Shown here: one piece after another, positions 35,758 to 46,583 of the stretch | Numbering within the stretch: position 1 is the stretch's first letter | Layout of the letters: each line of letters starts with the position of its first letter | Assembly (NCBI GenBank): GCA_902702965.1 | Contig: CACRXP010000425.1 | Location: forward strand, 106,147 to 170,146 | Direction: 5' to 3' | Length of the DNA stretch: 64,000 bases | Source of the DNA: Spirometra erinaceieuropaei | Taxonomy: Eukaryota > Platyhelminthes > Cestoda > Diphyllobothriidea > Diphyllobothriidae | The notes under the pieces: model-generated | Seen by the model: the letters and a program-made list of their open reading frames with translations, nothing else | Databases searched by the model: none | What the model was told of the DNA's origin: nothing | Made by a program: the position numbers and the translations under genes

Positions 35758-36010
35758 TTACCAGGGCAATTGCAGATTGATTACGTGGTCCAACGGCTTA
35801 TACAGGTCCGGTTTCTCCCTCCGTATGTAAGCTGATTCCAAGTAACGCAAGGTTCGAGTTGTATGCGGTCGGACAAGTACTTTAAAATATGTTTTAGGGT
35901 CGACAACATGATCGCTGTCTAACAGATGCTTCGTTAAAAAACGAACGGAGGGTTTTGTTTTCCTGTTTAAAAAGCCAATTAGGCAAACGCTCAACTATCG
36001 TAAAATACAA
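35758..36010 (-). pseudogene. Penelope-like element remnant P5, C-terminus
   Basis: Minus strand. ERLPNWLFKQENK reads in one frame, then a frameshift near 35945 leads to TKHLLDSDHVVDPKTYFKV, YIRREKPDLYKPLDH and VINLQLPW with a stop at 35758. Same family as P4 (13793-14160), compare VPKWLFK and LALPW there. Only the last ~80 codons remain. The frame ends cleanly after LPW, which suggests this is the natural C-terminus of the family. Confidence 0.72.
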
Positions 36011-36652
36011 ATGCACGCACTTTGCGAAAACCGCCTGTCAATGAGCACGGAGAGTTTGGGCTTTCGCCTTTTTCTTTTTGGTCTTATTCTTTATCAATTG
36101 AAGACGAGCTATCCCAGCAAATGTTACCTGACATTTTAAAACGTGTTTTTGATTCGAAGGGAGTACTAAAGTAGGGGAATGGGAAAAAATACTAAGTACA
36201 GGCTTGCACCAAACAAGAGTCACCAGCGGCAAAAATGATGCACTCATTTCGGTATCGATTGAGTAGTCTCTGGGATTAGTCACTCGTTGACTTTCGAATT
36301 TTTCAGCTTGAGTAGAAAACCTGCGTCATATTTTTGGGAAGCAGCGACTCTGACCTACTGATACATGATTGCTCCTCTATAGAAATGCAAACTATGCCAA
36401 CGGATGCGAGCTCGAACAGTCAAGATAGAGGATAATTCCTTATAGTCGCCAAGTCATACTACAATCCCCGATCGCGAGGGCTTGAAATGCCGCCTAGTTC
36501 CAATTTGCCAGTGAACATAAAGCGCCATCTGTTACCCCCGCGACCATTCTCTGCCAGATAGAAAGACGAATATTAAGGGGCATACGGGAGCGAAGTTGAC
36601 TAATCTGGACTGGTCGCACAGGAAGAATGGCGACTTTGCGTTCTGTAGTTAA
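36011..36652. other. No gene; hairpin-element left-arm scrap
   Basis: Bases about 36107-36180 (CAGCAAATGTTACCTGACATT, then TTTTGATTCGAAGG) resemble the left arm of the hairpin families. The rest is unassigned. Confidence 0.35.
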
Positions 36653-36656
36653 CAAA

Positions 36657-36687
<31 letters not shown>

Positions 36688-36689
36688 AT
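36653..36689. repeat. (AAAT)n microsatellite
   Basis: About nine tandem AAAT units. They end exactly where homology to 31461-32487 begins, inside an AAATATTTTT motif also present in copy 1. Confidence 0.85.
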
Positions 36690-37710
36690 TTTTATGCATT
36701 TTTTCTATGAAATATATTTGAATCTACGAGGGCGTCGCAAATCAATGAGAAGCCTTCATACTAATTAGGTAGTCGTTTTTGCAGAGGGCAGTCTTTGCAA
36801 GCGATCGAAAATAAGTTTGCTTCAAAGCCAGCACCCGGAAGTAATCGGAATATTCTGGGCTTATGCTGCACTGTAATTAGTATTACAACCCTACTTAAGA
36901 AATCTTTTCGAGTCAAAACTCAAAACGGAATTTCGTCTGACATCTCATGAGTTGGCACATCTACTACATTAAAATCAAAACTGCTTACAAAATATACAGA
37001 AGAAGTTCTGAGATTATTTACAAGTCTCTGTCTAATAACCTTAAAATCTTAGAAACCAACCAAGCCAGGAGGTAGTGTTTGCAATTTGGAATATGAAGGA
37101 TTATACTGAAGCATAGGAGACGGCAACACCACAACTAATCATGACAGCCTAGACCAAAAACTAATAGCTGCATATACGCAAAGTTATCTGTTTATTTCCG
37201 AATAGGCGATTAGCACCCCTGCAAACTTGCAAAATTACTGAGCGCGGAATAAAAACCATAAGTCGGCATCTTCAGACAGCTTGTCCACCTAGCTGTGCCA
37301 ACCGCGGCTGCTGCAAATGCTTCATGCGCAGTACGTGAACTCACTTCCGCTACTGACTTCTACTGATAAACATCTATCAAGAGGTATAAGCTACAACAAC
37401 AAATTTGCTTGTAAAGGCTACTGGGGGCTTGTTTGACATCCTCGACCAGCTATTCCCGTTTCCCAGTCTCGGGAGGGCTTTCGATGGGAGGATTTGAAAA
37501 AGACATCATTATGCCGCTTCAAAACCAAATACTAAGCAAGTAGACGGAAATGTCAAAAACAACAAACCATCCAACTTCTAGACCAGTGTAGCATATGGTA
37601 TCAAGGGTAACTTGCTAGAAGTTACATGACATATTGGGACAAGTTATCACAGCTTTTTTCAGTAGTTCTCGAGAGGAATTACTTTGAGTGACATTGATCA
37701 GCAAAATAAA
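36685..37710. repeat. Segmental duplication, copy 2
   Basis: Partner of 31461-32487. It includes the right end of a hairpin element (to about 36967) and about 740 bp of further sequence. It is cut off by the N gap, so its true right boundary is unknown. Confidence 0.8.
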
Positions 37711-38453
37711 NNNNNNNNNNNNNNNNNNNNNNNNNNNNNNNNNNNNNNNNNNNNNNNNNNNNNNNNNNNNNNNNNNNNNNNNNNNNNNNNNNNNNNNNNN
37801 NNNNNNNNNNNNNNNNNNNNNNNNNNNNNNNNNNNNNNNNNNNNNNNNNNNNNNNNNNNNNNNNNNNNNNNNNNNNNNNNNNNNNNNNNNNNNNNNNNNN
37901 NNNNNNNNNNNNNNNNNNNNNNNNNNNNNNNNNNNNNNNNNNNNNNNNNNNNNNNNNNNNNNNNNNNNNNNNNNNNNNNNNNNNNNNNNNNNNNNNNNNN
38001 NNNNNNNNNNNNNNNNNNNNNNNNNNNNNNNNNNNNNNNNNNNNNNNNNNNNNNNNNNNNNNNNNNNNNNNNNNNNNNNNNNNNNNNNNNNNNNNNNNNN
38101 NNNNNNNNNNNNNNNNNNNNNNNNNNNNNNNNNNNNNNNNNNNNNNNNNNNNNNNNNNNNNNNNNNNNNNNNNNNNNNNNNNNNNNNNNNNNNNNNNNNN
38201 NNNNNNNNNNNNNNNNNNNNNNNNNNNNNNNNNNNNNNNNNNNNNNNNNNNNNNNNNNNNNNNNNNNNNNNNNNNNNNNNNNNNNNNNNNNNNNNNNNNN
38301 NNNNNNNNNNNNNNNNNNNNNNNNNNNNNNNNNNNNNNNNNNNNNNNNNNNNNNNNNNNNNNNNNNNNNNNNNNNNNNNNNNNNNNNNNNNNNNNNNNNN
38401 NNNNNNNNNNNNNNNNNNNNNNNNNNNNNNNNNNNNNNNNNNNNNNNNNNNNN
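37711..38453. other. Assembly gap (743 N)
   Basis: No bases given. Open frames that appear to cross it are artefacts. Sequence similar to that after 32487 may lie inside if the duplication continues. Confidence 0.99.
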
Positions 38454-38689
38454 GTTATGACTTCTCTCTAGCTCTGGGTTTCGAAATGTTTCTGCTTGTC
38501 GATGCAGGCGGATATGCGAGTATCAAAACGTAGGTAGGCAACCGTAGACACGAATCTTATTCGTCTGATGGTTCGGGCTCACGCTTGGTACCGTCACCAT
38601 CAGATACCGGTAATTCATGCACAAGAGTTTGCAGTATTTGTGGGGTGTGGTCGCTTTGCTAACACATTAATATGGTAATTGATCGCGGC
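38454..38689 (-). repeat. PLE terminal-repeat fragment (pLTR 4)
   Basis: Bases about 38596-38650 (ATTCATGCACAAGAG, TTTGCAGTATTTG) match the part of pLTR 2 near 7610-7670 in the same orientation. The hammerhead-like part is not recognisable. It adjoins LINE sequence at about 38690, much as pLTR 2 adjoins the other LINE. Confidence 0.4.
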
Positions 38690-39866
38690 AAAGAAGTCCT
38701 TACATTCGTTACGGTTCGCGTACCCTCGGATCTCCTCGCCCTTACCAGTCGTCCAGGCGTCCTGCATCTTCCGTAGCCCCTGTTGCACAACGCAACGACT
38801 TCCGTAGAAGACTGCTTTGGATAGGATGACTAACGTAGGCTTTATGAAGCCAGTTCTTCTAGGCGAACAGATTGCTGATGTCGCGAACCAGTCCTGCCGC
38901 AGACAACACGAGCAGTCGTGGACATCCAGGGCGGTTGACTGGACTGTGCCCCTCAGCTGGCACCTTTGGTCCTCCTTGGAGGCGTCCTCGTCGGCGAATG
39001 GAAAGTTGGCTAGCCGCTGAGCCAGCTCGTTTTTGAAATGGAGATGCTGGGCAGGCGCATTCGACAAAACAGCATTTAATTTGCCTGGCGGTCACTTTCC
39101 TTGAGGTCTGCCTTGTGGCTGTAGGCGGATCCTCATCTTGGAGATGACAAAGTGATGATCGATCCACCCGTCGGCACCCGGCATCGTCTTTGTCAACAGC
39201 ACTTCCTATTGGTCTCACCTCCGGACGAGGACATAGTCCAGCAGGTGCCAGTGTCGCGACCGAGGGTGCATCCAGATCGCCTTCTTCCTCATCGACAGGC
39301 GGGAGAAGGCGTTGGTCAGGATAAGATGGTGTTTTACGCAAGTTTGTCGGAGGAGCAGGCCATTGCCACTAAAGCCCTCGAGACCACGGGGCCCCAGCAA
39401 TCCTCTCTAGACAGCATGGTCTGTGCCGACGCGGGGGTTGAAGTCACCAGGGACAATTAGCCTATCCACCTTCGGCACAGTCAGCAGGAGGGCGTGCAGA
39501 TTCACAAAGAATTTGTTTCTTGCCACGTCAGAGTTGGTCATCGGGAGGCGCAGACACTGACGATGGTGGTGAATTTTCCTCCCCGAAAAGACAAGCAGAG
39601 GCTCATCAGGCGATTCTCTATGCCCTGCGACAGATAGGGAAGTCGTCCAACGATGTCTTTCCGGAAGGCAAAAGTGACACCCGCGTCTCGTCGCTCTGCC
39701 TTGGACGACCGCTCCAGAATAAGGTGTGGTCGGCACCCCCTCCTGCAGTTGGCATTGTTCGTATAACCGAGTTTTGTTTGAGTGCAGGGACGTCTAACTT
39801 GCAGCCTGCCAGTTTCCAGTCGAGTATTGTCGTTTTCCGCTCCGGTCGGTTGCTGCTGGGATTGTG
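38690..39866 (-). pseudogene. LINE remnant: APE-type endonuclease and linker
   Basis: Minus-strand 5' part of the same LINE family as 7668-10378. Reading down from 39866: a start-proximal [17 protein letters not shown], then [20 protein letters not shown] with the GDFN endonuclease box, [18 protein letters not shown], and HLHFKNELAQRLANFPFADE and the linker to about 38690. Frameshifts split it into pieces (39407-39736, 39215-39400, 38615-39067). The endonuclease nicks target DNA in intact elements. The RT half is absent, with PLE terminal-repeat sequence in its place. In the overlap with the plus-strand LINE (HLLDYVLV against RLIDCVFV) this copy is closer to a working sequence. Confidence 0.8.
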
Positions 39867-39879
39867 AAAAAGTGAACTA

Positions 39880-41864
39880 GAGTAAGTTGGTTAACTCATG
39901 AAATGTCGGGCAAAATTTCGAAATGCGTTCTCGTTTCGAAAAGATTAATTACAGTGAGTGACCTATCTCATGAAATGTTGGCTGAAATTCTGAAATGCGT
40001 TTTCGATTAGGAAGGATTAATTGGTCGCGGTTGTAATACTGCTTATCTTGTGGCATACTTTTATAGCATTTCAGACTCGGCAGGATGTCGGCTTTTAAAT
40101 GCACTTCTTTTCAATTTTCTATAGAAAGCATACTCAGTAAAAAAATAACTACTTAAGTAGCATGCATTTTTCCCAATTGATTTTCGGTGGTCTTGCAAAT
40201 TCTAATATATTTTATAGAAAGCATAAATAAAAATATGATTTATTTTAGTCAATCAATAGAGAATCACGTCTTTTTAAATTTTATGCTTAAGGAAGATTTA
40301 TAATTATGTGTTAAAAAAGTTTTTAATTATGAGACTTTTTAAGACCGCGAAATGTCGATTCACATAGCATCGTACCTGGACGTTTACCACTGCTCCTCAT
40401 GAAATGAACAACATGGTCCGCATCCATCGCAAAATTTTATGGACTCTGTATGATATCCCTTTAATGGCATAGAAAAATATGTCATTATCTTTACGCAGAA
40501 CGCATTCACCTTGCAGACTGAAATTACTAAGCGCTAATGCAACGAATGATCAGGCTCCAAATTATTCGGCAATTGGAAAACTTTTTAAACCTAATTATAC
40601 TCCTTCCTTAGGTATAAAATATAAAGGAGACGCGATTCTCTATTGATTGATTAAAATAAAGCATATTTTTATTTATGCTTTCTATAAAATATATTAGAAT
40701 TTGCAAGACCATCGAAAATCAATGGGAAAAATGCATGCTACTTAAGTAGTTATTTTTTACCAGATATGCTTTCTATAGGGGATTGGAAAGAAGTGCATTT
40801 AAAAGCCAACATCCTGTCAAGTCCAAAATGTTATAAGAGTATGCCTTATGATAATCAGTATTACAACCGCGACCAAGTAATCCTTCCTAATCGAAAACGC
40901 ATTTCAGAATTTCAGCCAACATTTCATGAGATAGGTCACTCACTGTAAGTATGCCTGTAAAACTAATCACCGTCCAGGATAATTTCATTATGATCCAGTT
41001 TTCTCAAGATGTCGGCTGTCGATCGAACTTATTTTCGACTACATACAAGAGCTATACTCTGTAAAAAGGACAACTTAAGTAGTATTCAATTTTATCATTG
41101 ATTTTCGATGACCTCAAAACTTCAATTACATTTCTTGAAACAATGCCTACAAATATCCATTCTTTCATGTATTCGGTAGAAAATTCGTTTTCTTTCAATT
41201 TCATACTTGAAGGAAGAGGATTATTGTTTGGTTTCAAAAAGTTTCCAATTGTGAGATTTTTAATACCGTGAAATGTCCGTTTATAAAACGTCATGTATCT
41301 ACATTTACCAATGTGGTTTGCAAAATTAACAATATTGGCCAAATCCATTGTTTACTTTTATGAACCCCATATGTTCTCCTCTTAATACCGTAGGGAAATG
41401 TATGATTTTCCGTACACGAAAAATACACGACTTGCAGTTTTGAAACCCTGAATACAAGTAAAAAAGCAGGTCGGGTTCAGAATTATTCGGGAATTAGAAA
41501 AGTTTTTAAAAATTAATTATACTCTTCCCTGGAGTATAAAATTGGAAGAAGACATGATTTCCTACCGAATACGTAAAAGAATGAATATTTGTATGCATTT
41601 TTTCGTGAAACGTAATTGAACTTTTGAGGTCATCGAAAATCAATGATAAAAGTGCATGCTACTTTAGTTGTCCTTTTTGCAGAGTATAGTTCTTGCATGA
41701 AGTTAAAATAAGTTCGTTCGACAGCAGACACCCCGAGGTAACTGGATCATAATGGAATCATGTTGGACGGTCATTAGTTTTACAGCAATACTTAATTAAT
41801 CTTTTTGAAACGAGAACTTATTACGAAATTTTTGTCGATATTTCATGAGTTAGCCCCCATGCTG
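39880..41864. mobile_element. HP-A element interrupted by HP-B
   Basis: The left tip GAGTAAGTTGGTTAACTCATG starts at 39880 after TA. The right tip ends ATGCTG at 41864 before TA. Removing the insertion at 39952-40947 restores a 989-bp HP-A whose broken site reads AAGATTAATTAAGTA, as in other copies. The left end lies 13 bp from the 5' end of the LINE remnant. Confidence 0.85.
39952..40945. mobile_element. HP-B element, copy B3, nested in HP-A
   Basis: 994 bp, CAGTGAGTGACC at the left and GGTCACTCACTG at the right, flanked by TA at 39950-39951 and 40946-40947. Both copies of TA are accounted for by one TA in the HP-A host, so this is a direct reading of a TA target-site duplication. That is the hallmark of Tc1/mariner-type and some other DNA transposons. 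No transposase frame inside. Confidence 0.88.
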
Positions 41865-41877
41865 TAACATTCCAGAC

Positions 41878-42482
41878 TGTCAGAGTGAGCGGACTCCCCC
41901 TAGCAGCCTGTGGGTGGGTTGGATGGGACGAGAAGTAGAAAGGGGGAAAATATTATTTCTTGTTTGTTGATTTCGACCGCGGGTATTACAATCGACGAGC
42001 CGCGGTCTGCACGCTAATGTCGTGAACCCAGCATTCCTTTGGGGCGTCGTTTATAGCCCCCTATTCCTCTCGAGGGAAAGCAAAACTGTCCCCGAGTACG
42101 GCTGCTTAGTCGCACCAAAAAGGCTGTCGCTCTCCATTTTGGGTCACTGAGTTTAGTGCGAGAACGAATCATTGACCTGGGCCGCCTAAGTGATTGCATG
42201 CCGCTCTCGGCATAGGACTTTCCGATCTTAGAGTAAGAGAATAGATTAAGGAGTAGACAGAGTGGCGAGTAAAGAGGCAGGGGAAGGAGGGAAGCGGAGG
42301 GGGGAGCACAGGTTCGCGTGTGAATATACGTACACGGAGGCCCTCACGTGGTGTAGCCCGCCGGTCCAGGCGATTACCGGGATGTGGTCGCTAGGCTTTG
42401 AGGAGCCACATGTAAGAGTTGGGTACCAGTTATTGGACGCTAGGCGTAATAAACACCTGCAATGAAGTGGGTGACTTACTAC
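41878..42482 (+). other. GC-rich segment with a polyadenylation-type signal
   Basis: A sharp rise in GC after the HP-A end, starting TGTCAGAG. AATAAA occurs at 42448-42453. A solo LTR or the 3' end of a transcript are both possible. I found no matching target duplication and no second copy, so neither is established. Confidence 0.25.
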
Positions 42483-42600
42483 AGCCATCACTAGCAGTCT
42501 CTCTAAACCTCTGGCATATATGATGCCAGTCTGTTCACTTTCAAATGAATCTTTAAATAGATCGCAAATGCTCCAGATTTCCAAATACAATAATTCAAAC

Positions 42601-42720
42601 TATGACTATCGGAAATGCTCCACGATTGATAAAAGGGACTACCACATCCAACCATACTAGGACTAACAGAAATGTTTCACGATTAGTAAAAGGACTTACT
42701 AATAATGCCTAGCCATAATC
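42601..42720. repeat. Two-unit diverged tandem repeat
   Basis: Two ~57-bp units share GAAATG.T.CACGATT..TAAAAGG.ACT, at about 42611 and 42668. Confidence 0.5.
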
Positions 42721-44938
42721 ACACAAAATACGAAAAGTTGCGACAAAACGAGGGAAGATTTGATAATCGTTTTTAGGTCATTTGCTATCGTCAGCCAAGC
42801 ATAGGCTGTATAGTAAAGACTAAAAGGCCTAAGCCCGACTTCTTCGGCTATTGGGCATTAAATCAAACACTTTAACGTTTATTCGGGAGTCATCACAGAG
42901 CTGGCTTCTATCAAAAAACTTCTCCTACGAAACAAGAGATCACCCATATATCCCAGTTACAAAGGCGAATTGTGATGAGCATTGTTTGTCCTTCAGTTGC
43001 TGTCCAGGGGATGTGCAGACTCTGTTGTGGCAACTAAATCAAAACATAAATCACAATTTCCTATTCATTTTCCATCGTCGCTGTGTGTGGCTCTAGACAA
43101 ATTCCTCGAAGCGACGTAGATTCGACCGCTTTCTGCCTTATGATAACACGAGGCCGTTGAAGCGAACTTCCGCTTATCTACTTGACCACCCACCTAATAC
43201 TTCCTTCTCCATTGATTGTCTTCCACATAATGACTTGCTCCTCTTTTGGGTTGGGTTATAAACCCGTCTCATTCATGTCAAACTCGGAAGCATTTTGTAG
43301 GGTACGGTTGCGTGAATGTTTGGATAAGTATAAGCCAAAAAAGCCCTCTGATCTCGAAGTATTTCTTGGTCTCTAACGTTGAAATAACCAGTCTACTCTC
43401 CAGTGCCGAGCGGTAATCTTAGAGCGTAACTTGGTCCGAGCCGCCTAGTTTGGTCGATTGAAGATACCAATTGTGTCAGAAAGTGTAACTCCAGTTTCTA
43501 TCTTCCTAATTGCTAAAAAATATCATTCATCAATTTTCCTCCCTCATTGTCGATTGTTTGTTGCTATGCAACCACGATTATGGGGAAGGAAAAATGCTTT
43601 CCCTACTGTGATCAGCCCGACTATTTACAACCATACATAAATTAACCTTCACATTAGAAACCAGGATATGTAGGACTGTATAGAATTGGAAGTAATTTCT
43701 CGTTACAACAGAAATCAGACAAACACTAATGACCGTTAATCACTGTACTGAGATGTAGTGGCTGCCTTTTTGCCTACCAGTGTCTCGCTTAGTCCAGATT
43801 GTCTTCCTTTACGCAAAGTTGATGGCATTTACTTATGCATTTGTGGGAGTTAATACTGAGAGTAAAAGAACACTTGAAATTCCAAAACGTTCGCTTAAAC
43901 CATTTAACTCCCACCAAGTAAGTAGAGACACTAACGTAGATGTAATCTCTGGACATCTATATAAACGAACGCCTGTAACAAAGACGTTGTGCATTTCACC
44001 GAAACTGAGACTCCCTGTTCATTTGTGGGAGTTCGACGTTTTATGTTCGGCGGAGGGAGACAATTTTAAAAGATGACGACATACTCCACTATCATAGTTG
44101 GTCGTAATAGCCGTTTTGGGCGTTTGGTTTTTATGTAATGATTTTAAATATTACAGTTTATAGAATACTGGTTGGTGAGTGTACATTCGCGTTCGATAAA
44201 TTCTCTTCGAGCCAGTACATTTATAATGGAACCAAGGTCAAGTTGGACATGTCAGTAATTGGAGAAATAGGCTAAATTGCTTTTTAAAACACTGACTGAA
44301 TAAGAGAAAAAGGGCCCGCAATAGAGATCCCTTGATGCTGTGAAGGCTCGTGGAACACCTTGCTCACTGCGCCTTCTTATGAGTCCACTTTTAGCGTCCC
44401 CTTGAGAAGGGATTTTGAGGAACAGAGTTTCTTCAATAAATAACATAATTGCGTTGTCAAATTACCGAAAGACCGTTCTCTAATACATGACTGGCTAAAT
44501 GTTAACGTCCTAACACGGTACGTTAGATGGGATCACAATAGTTTGTTATGATAGCGTCCATTTTTGCCGACACCCGCAGACGTTTCAATGGCAAGTTGCG
44601 ATTCTTTACAGGCCGTAATTTAATAGACAAAAACCGAACGAAAATATCGATTTTTCCTGCCAGACAGAGGAAATCTGGGAAATATACAAGAGGATACTAG
44701 GGAAAATCGACCTCTGAAGTCATTAAACGTCAACAAAGATTCCCTAACTTCCCAGTTCCTTTTCAGTGGAGAGCTTCATTCTTTCTAGAATGCGCTATCC
44801 GAAGTCAGCCTCACCTAATTCTTTTGACAGATCAGGTGCCTGTGGCCCGGTAGAAGACCGCAGTATGTCCCGTTTTCAAAAACCTGCACGACTGGGTTCC
44901 AAAGCTCCCAGGTAGATCGCAATCGACAACGGTAGGTT
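42721..44938. other. No gene recognised
   Basis: AT-rich sequence. Open frames such as 42851-43096 and 43780-44076 have no recognised domain. Confidence 0.45.
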
Positions 44939-45260
44939 GTGCGATCCAACCGTTGCTTGATTTTTGAGGAGAGCAGAAGAAATAACCGAAACTATAAACT
45001 TGGAGGAGGTGGTAAAATACTGCCGAATAAGGTAATTGCCATCCTAGTATGTCAAAATGCCAAATTCATCGTCACTAAGAAAGTTAAAACCAATCATATC
45101 AAACGCTTTAAGGATCCGTCTGTAGGAAGGCACACCAATGCGACGGAGGATTACTGGAGCAGAATGAAACGGTATCTCCACGGAGGAAAATCGGTGTCGG
45201 ATCGCGCAATATCGGTTCACGTAGACGAGGATTAATGTATTTGTGGTTTGGCTCATAAAG
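44939..45260 (+). pseudogene. Probable Merlin (IS1016/ISXO2-like) transposase remnant
   Basis: A 98-codon frame whose second half reads IKRFKDPSVGRHTNATEDYW, then SRMKRYLHGG, then HVDED. This matches the C-terminal motif of Merlin-type DDE transposases, HTN.xE.YWSR.KR followed by a DE.MY end. The glutamate at 45146-45148 would be the third catalytic residue. The frame stops at 45233, and a one-step shift gives MYLWF, as expected for the family end. Upstream KLGGGGKIL resembles the segment before the first catalytic Asp, but the region between is missing. An internally deleted copy is therefore likely. Terminal repeats were not identified. Assigned from motif memory. Confidence 0.5.
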
Positions 45261-45447
45261 TGTTGGCCTAGATCAGGCACGAAAGCATATCCGGCGCAAC
45301 AGTTTTCTGAATAAGGAACCTGAAGGACTCCTTCCCGAAGACTAATTTAACAACCATTTATTAGCAGATTTTTATGCATTACCTCATCTAAATTTAACGA
45401 TCTTATTACTAGTTATGCGAAGGACTACCTAAAAGTATTTTAAAAGA

Positions 45448-45680
45448 AGTATATAAGTCACAGCATGCGCTTTCGGCAACAGAAAACGTCTGGAGATTCA
45501 TGCAAGACGAAGATATCTTTTATAACCGGGTTAAAGTAAGCCGAAACGCAACCGACGACCCTTACACCATGCGTTGTTTGGTTAGTACCGCAATGACGCA
45601 TAAATCTTTGGCTAGTCTTTTCAAAAAGTAAATAAGTCACAACGTATGTAATCGGCAGCAAAAGGAAACGTTAGATATTC
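45448..45680. repeat. Direct repeat pair
   Basis: AGTATATAAGTCACA...CGGCAACAGAAAACGTCT at 45448-45499 recurs, diverged, at 45627-45680, an offset of 179 bp. It may be an old tandem duplication. Confidence 0.45.
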
Positions 45681-46520
45681 TCGTACTAAAACAGATGTAG
45701 TAGTTAGTTAAACATTTAAAGCCCAGCGGGGTTACACAACCTATCCTTACCCTGCACATTTGTCAGAACTCAACTCCATTTAACCAAGCTTACCGCCTTT
45801 TTTGCTTAACTTGATAACTTGAAACGTTAGCACAGTGCATTGAGGACCATTTCTGGTGGCGCATTTTCCCCTATACACCTGTCTCCCTTCGTTTAAACGG
45901 GAGAAGTCTTGTGCGTGTCTGTAGATTTCAGGATTTTTTGCCATGTTATGAAGTTGTCTCATAAGAGCATCTGCAGAATTTGTGCCGCTATGTCATTCGT
46001 AAATGAATTCGGAGTTTGCATGTTAATTGTTTTACTGAAAACTTTGTCTGACTCTATATTCGTCATGTCTGAAGCCCATCCCACCTCCGTTATCTTGACG
46101 GAATCCAACTCCACAGCCAAAATTATTGTATGTTAGGATATGCGGGGATTATGTGTTCAAAAGATGACTTTACTTGAAAAATATCCATGCATTGTCCGAA
46201 TCAGATCTCAGGGCACGCATCTGGAACTAACCTGTTTCCTCAGGACCCAGCAGTTGAAGTTGTGCAATGCCTTTCGTTGGGGGCTCTTTAGAACTCTTTC
46301 AAGATGAAGTTTTTATCCTTTTGGCTACCTCGATATTACTTCCATCAACGTCCTCCATTGCTTACGGCTAAATAATGCCATAGACTGGCACGTTATGTTC
46401 TACATTTGCATTTCCCCAGCAGCTAAAATCGCAAAGGAAATAATGTTTTCATCGGCATTGTCAACAAATAGCTAATATGCCGTCATCATTCATCCACACC
46501 CTATCCCATACTTGAAACGC
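45681..46520. other. No gene recognised
   Basis: AT-rich sequence with short unassigned frames (for example 45909-46136). Confidence 0.45.
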
Positions 46521-46583
46521 CTGGGATTTGACGCCGGGATAATTGGTCATCGAGTCAAAAATTCAACCCTTGAGCCACGAGTC
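46521..46583 (-). pseudogene. Possible tRNA-like sequence
   Basis: Minus strand. TGGCTCAAGGG (46567-46577) fits an A box, and GGCGTCAAATCC (46523-46534) fits a B box with two changes, at about the right spacing. Could be a tRNA-derived SINE head; no tail copy was found in the window. Confidence 0.3.

Noticed and set aside
37684..38533. Two long open frames of 258 and 281 codons
   Set aside because: They consist almost wholly of the N gap, so the apparent length is an artefact.
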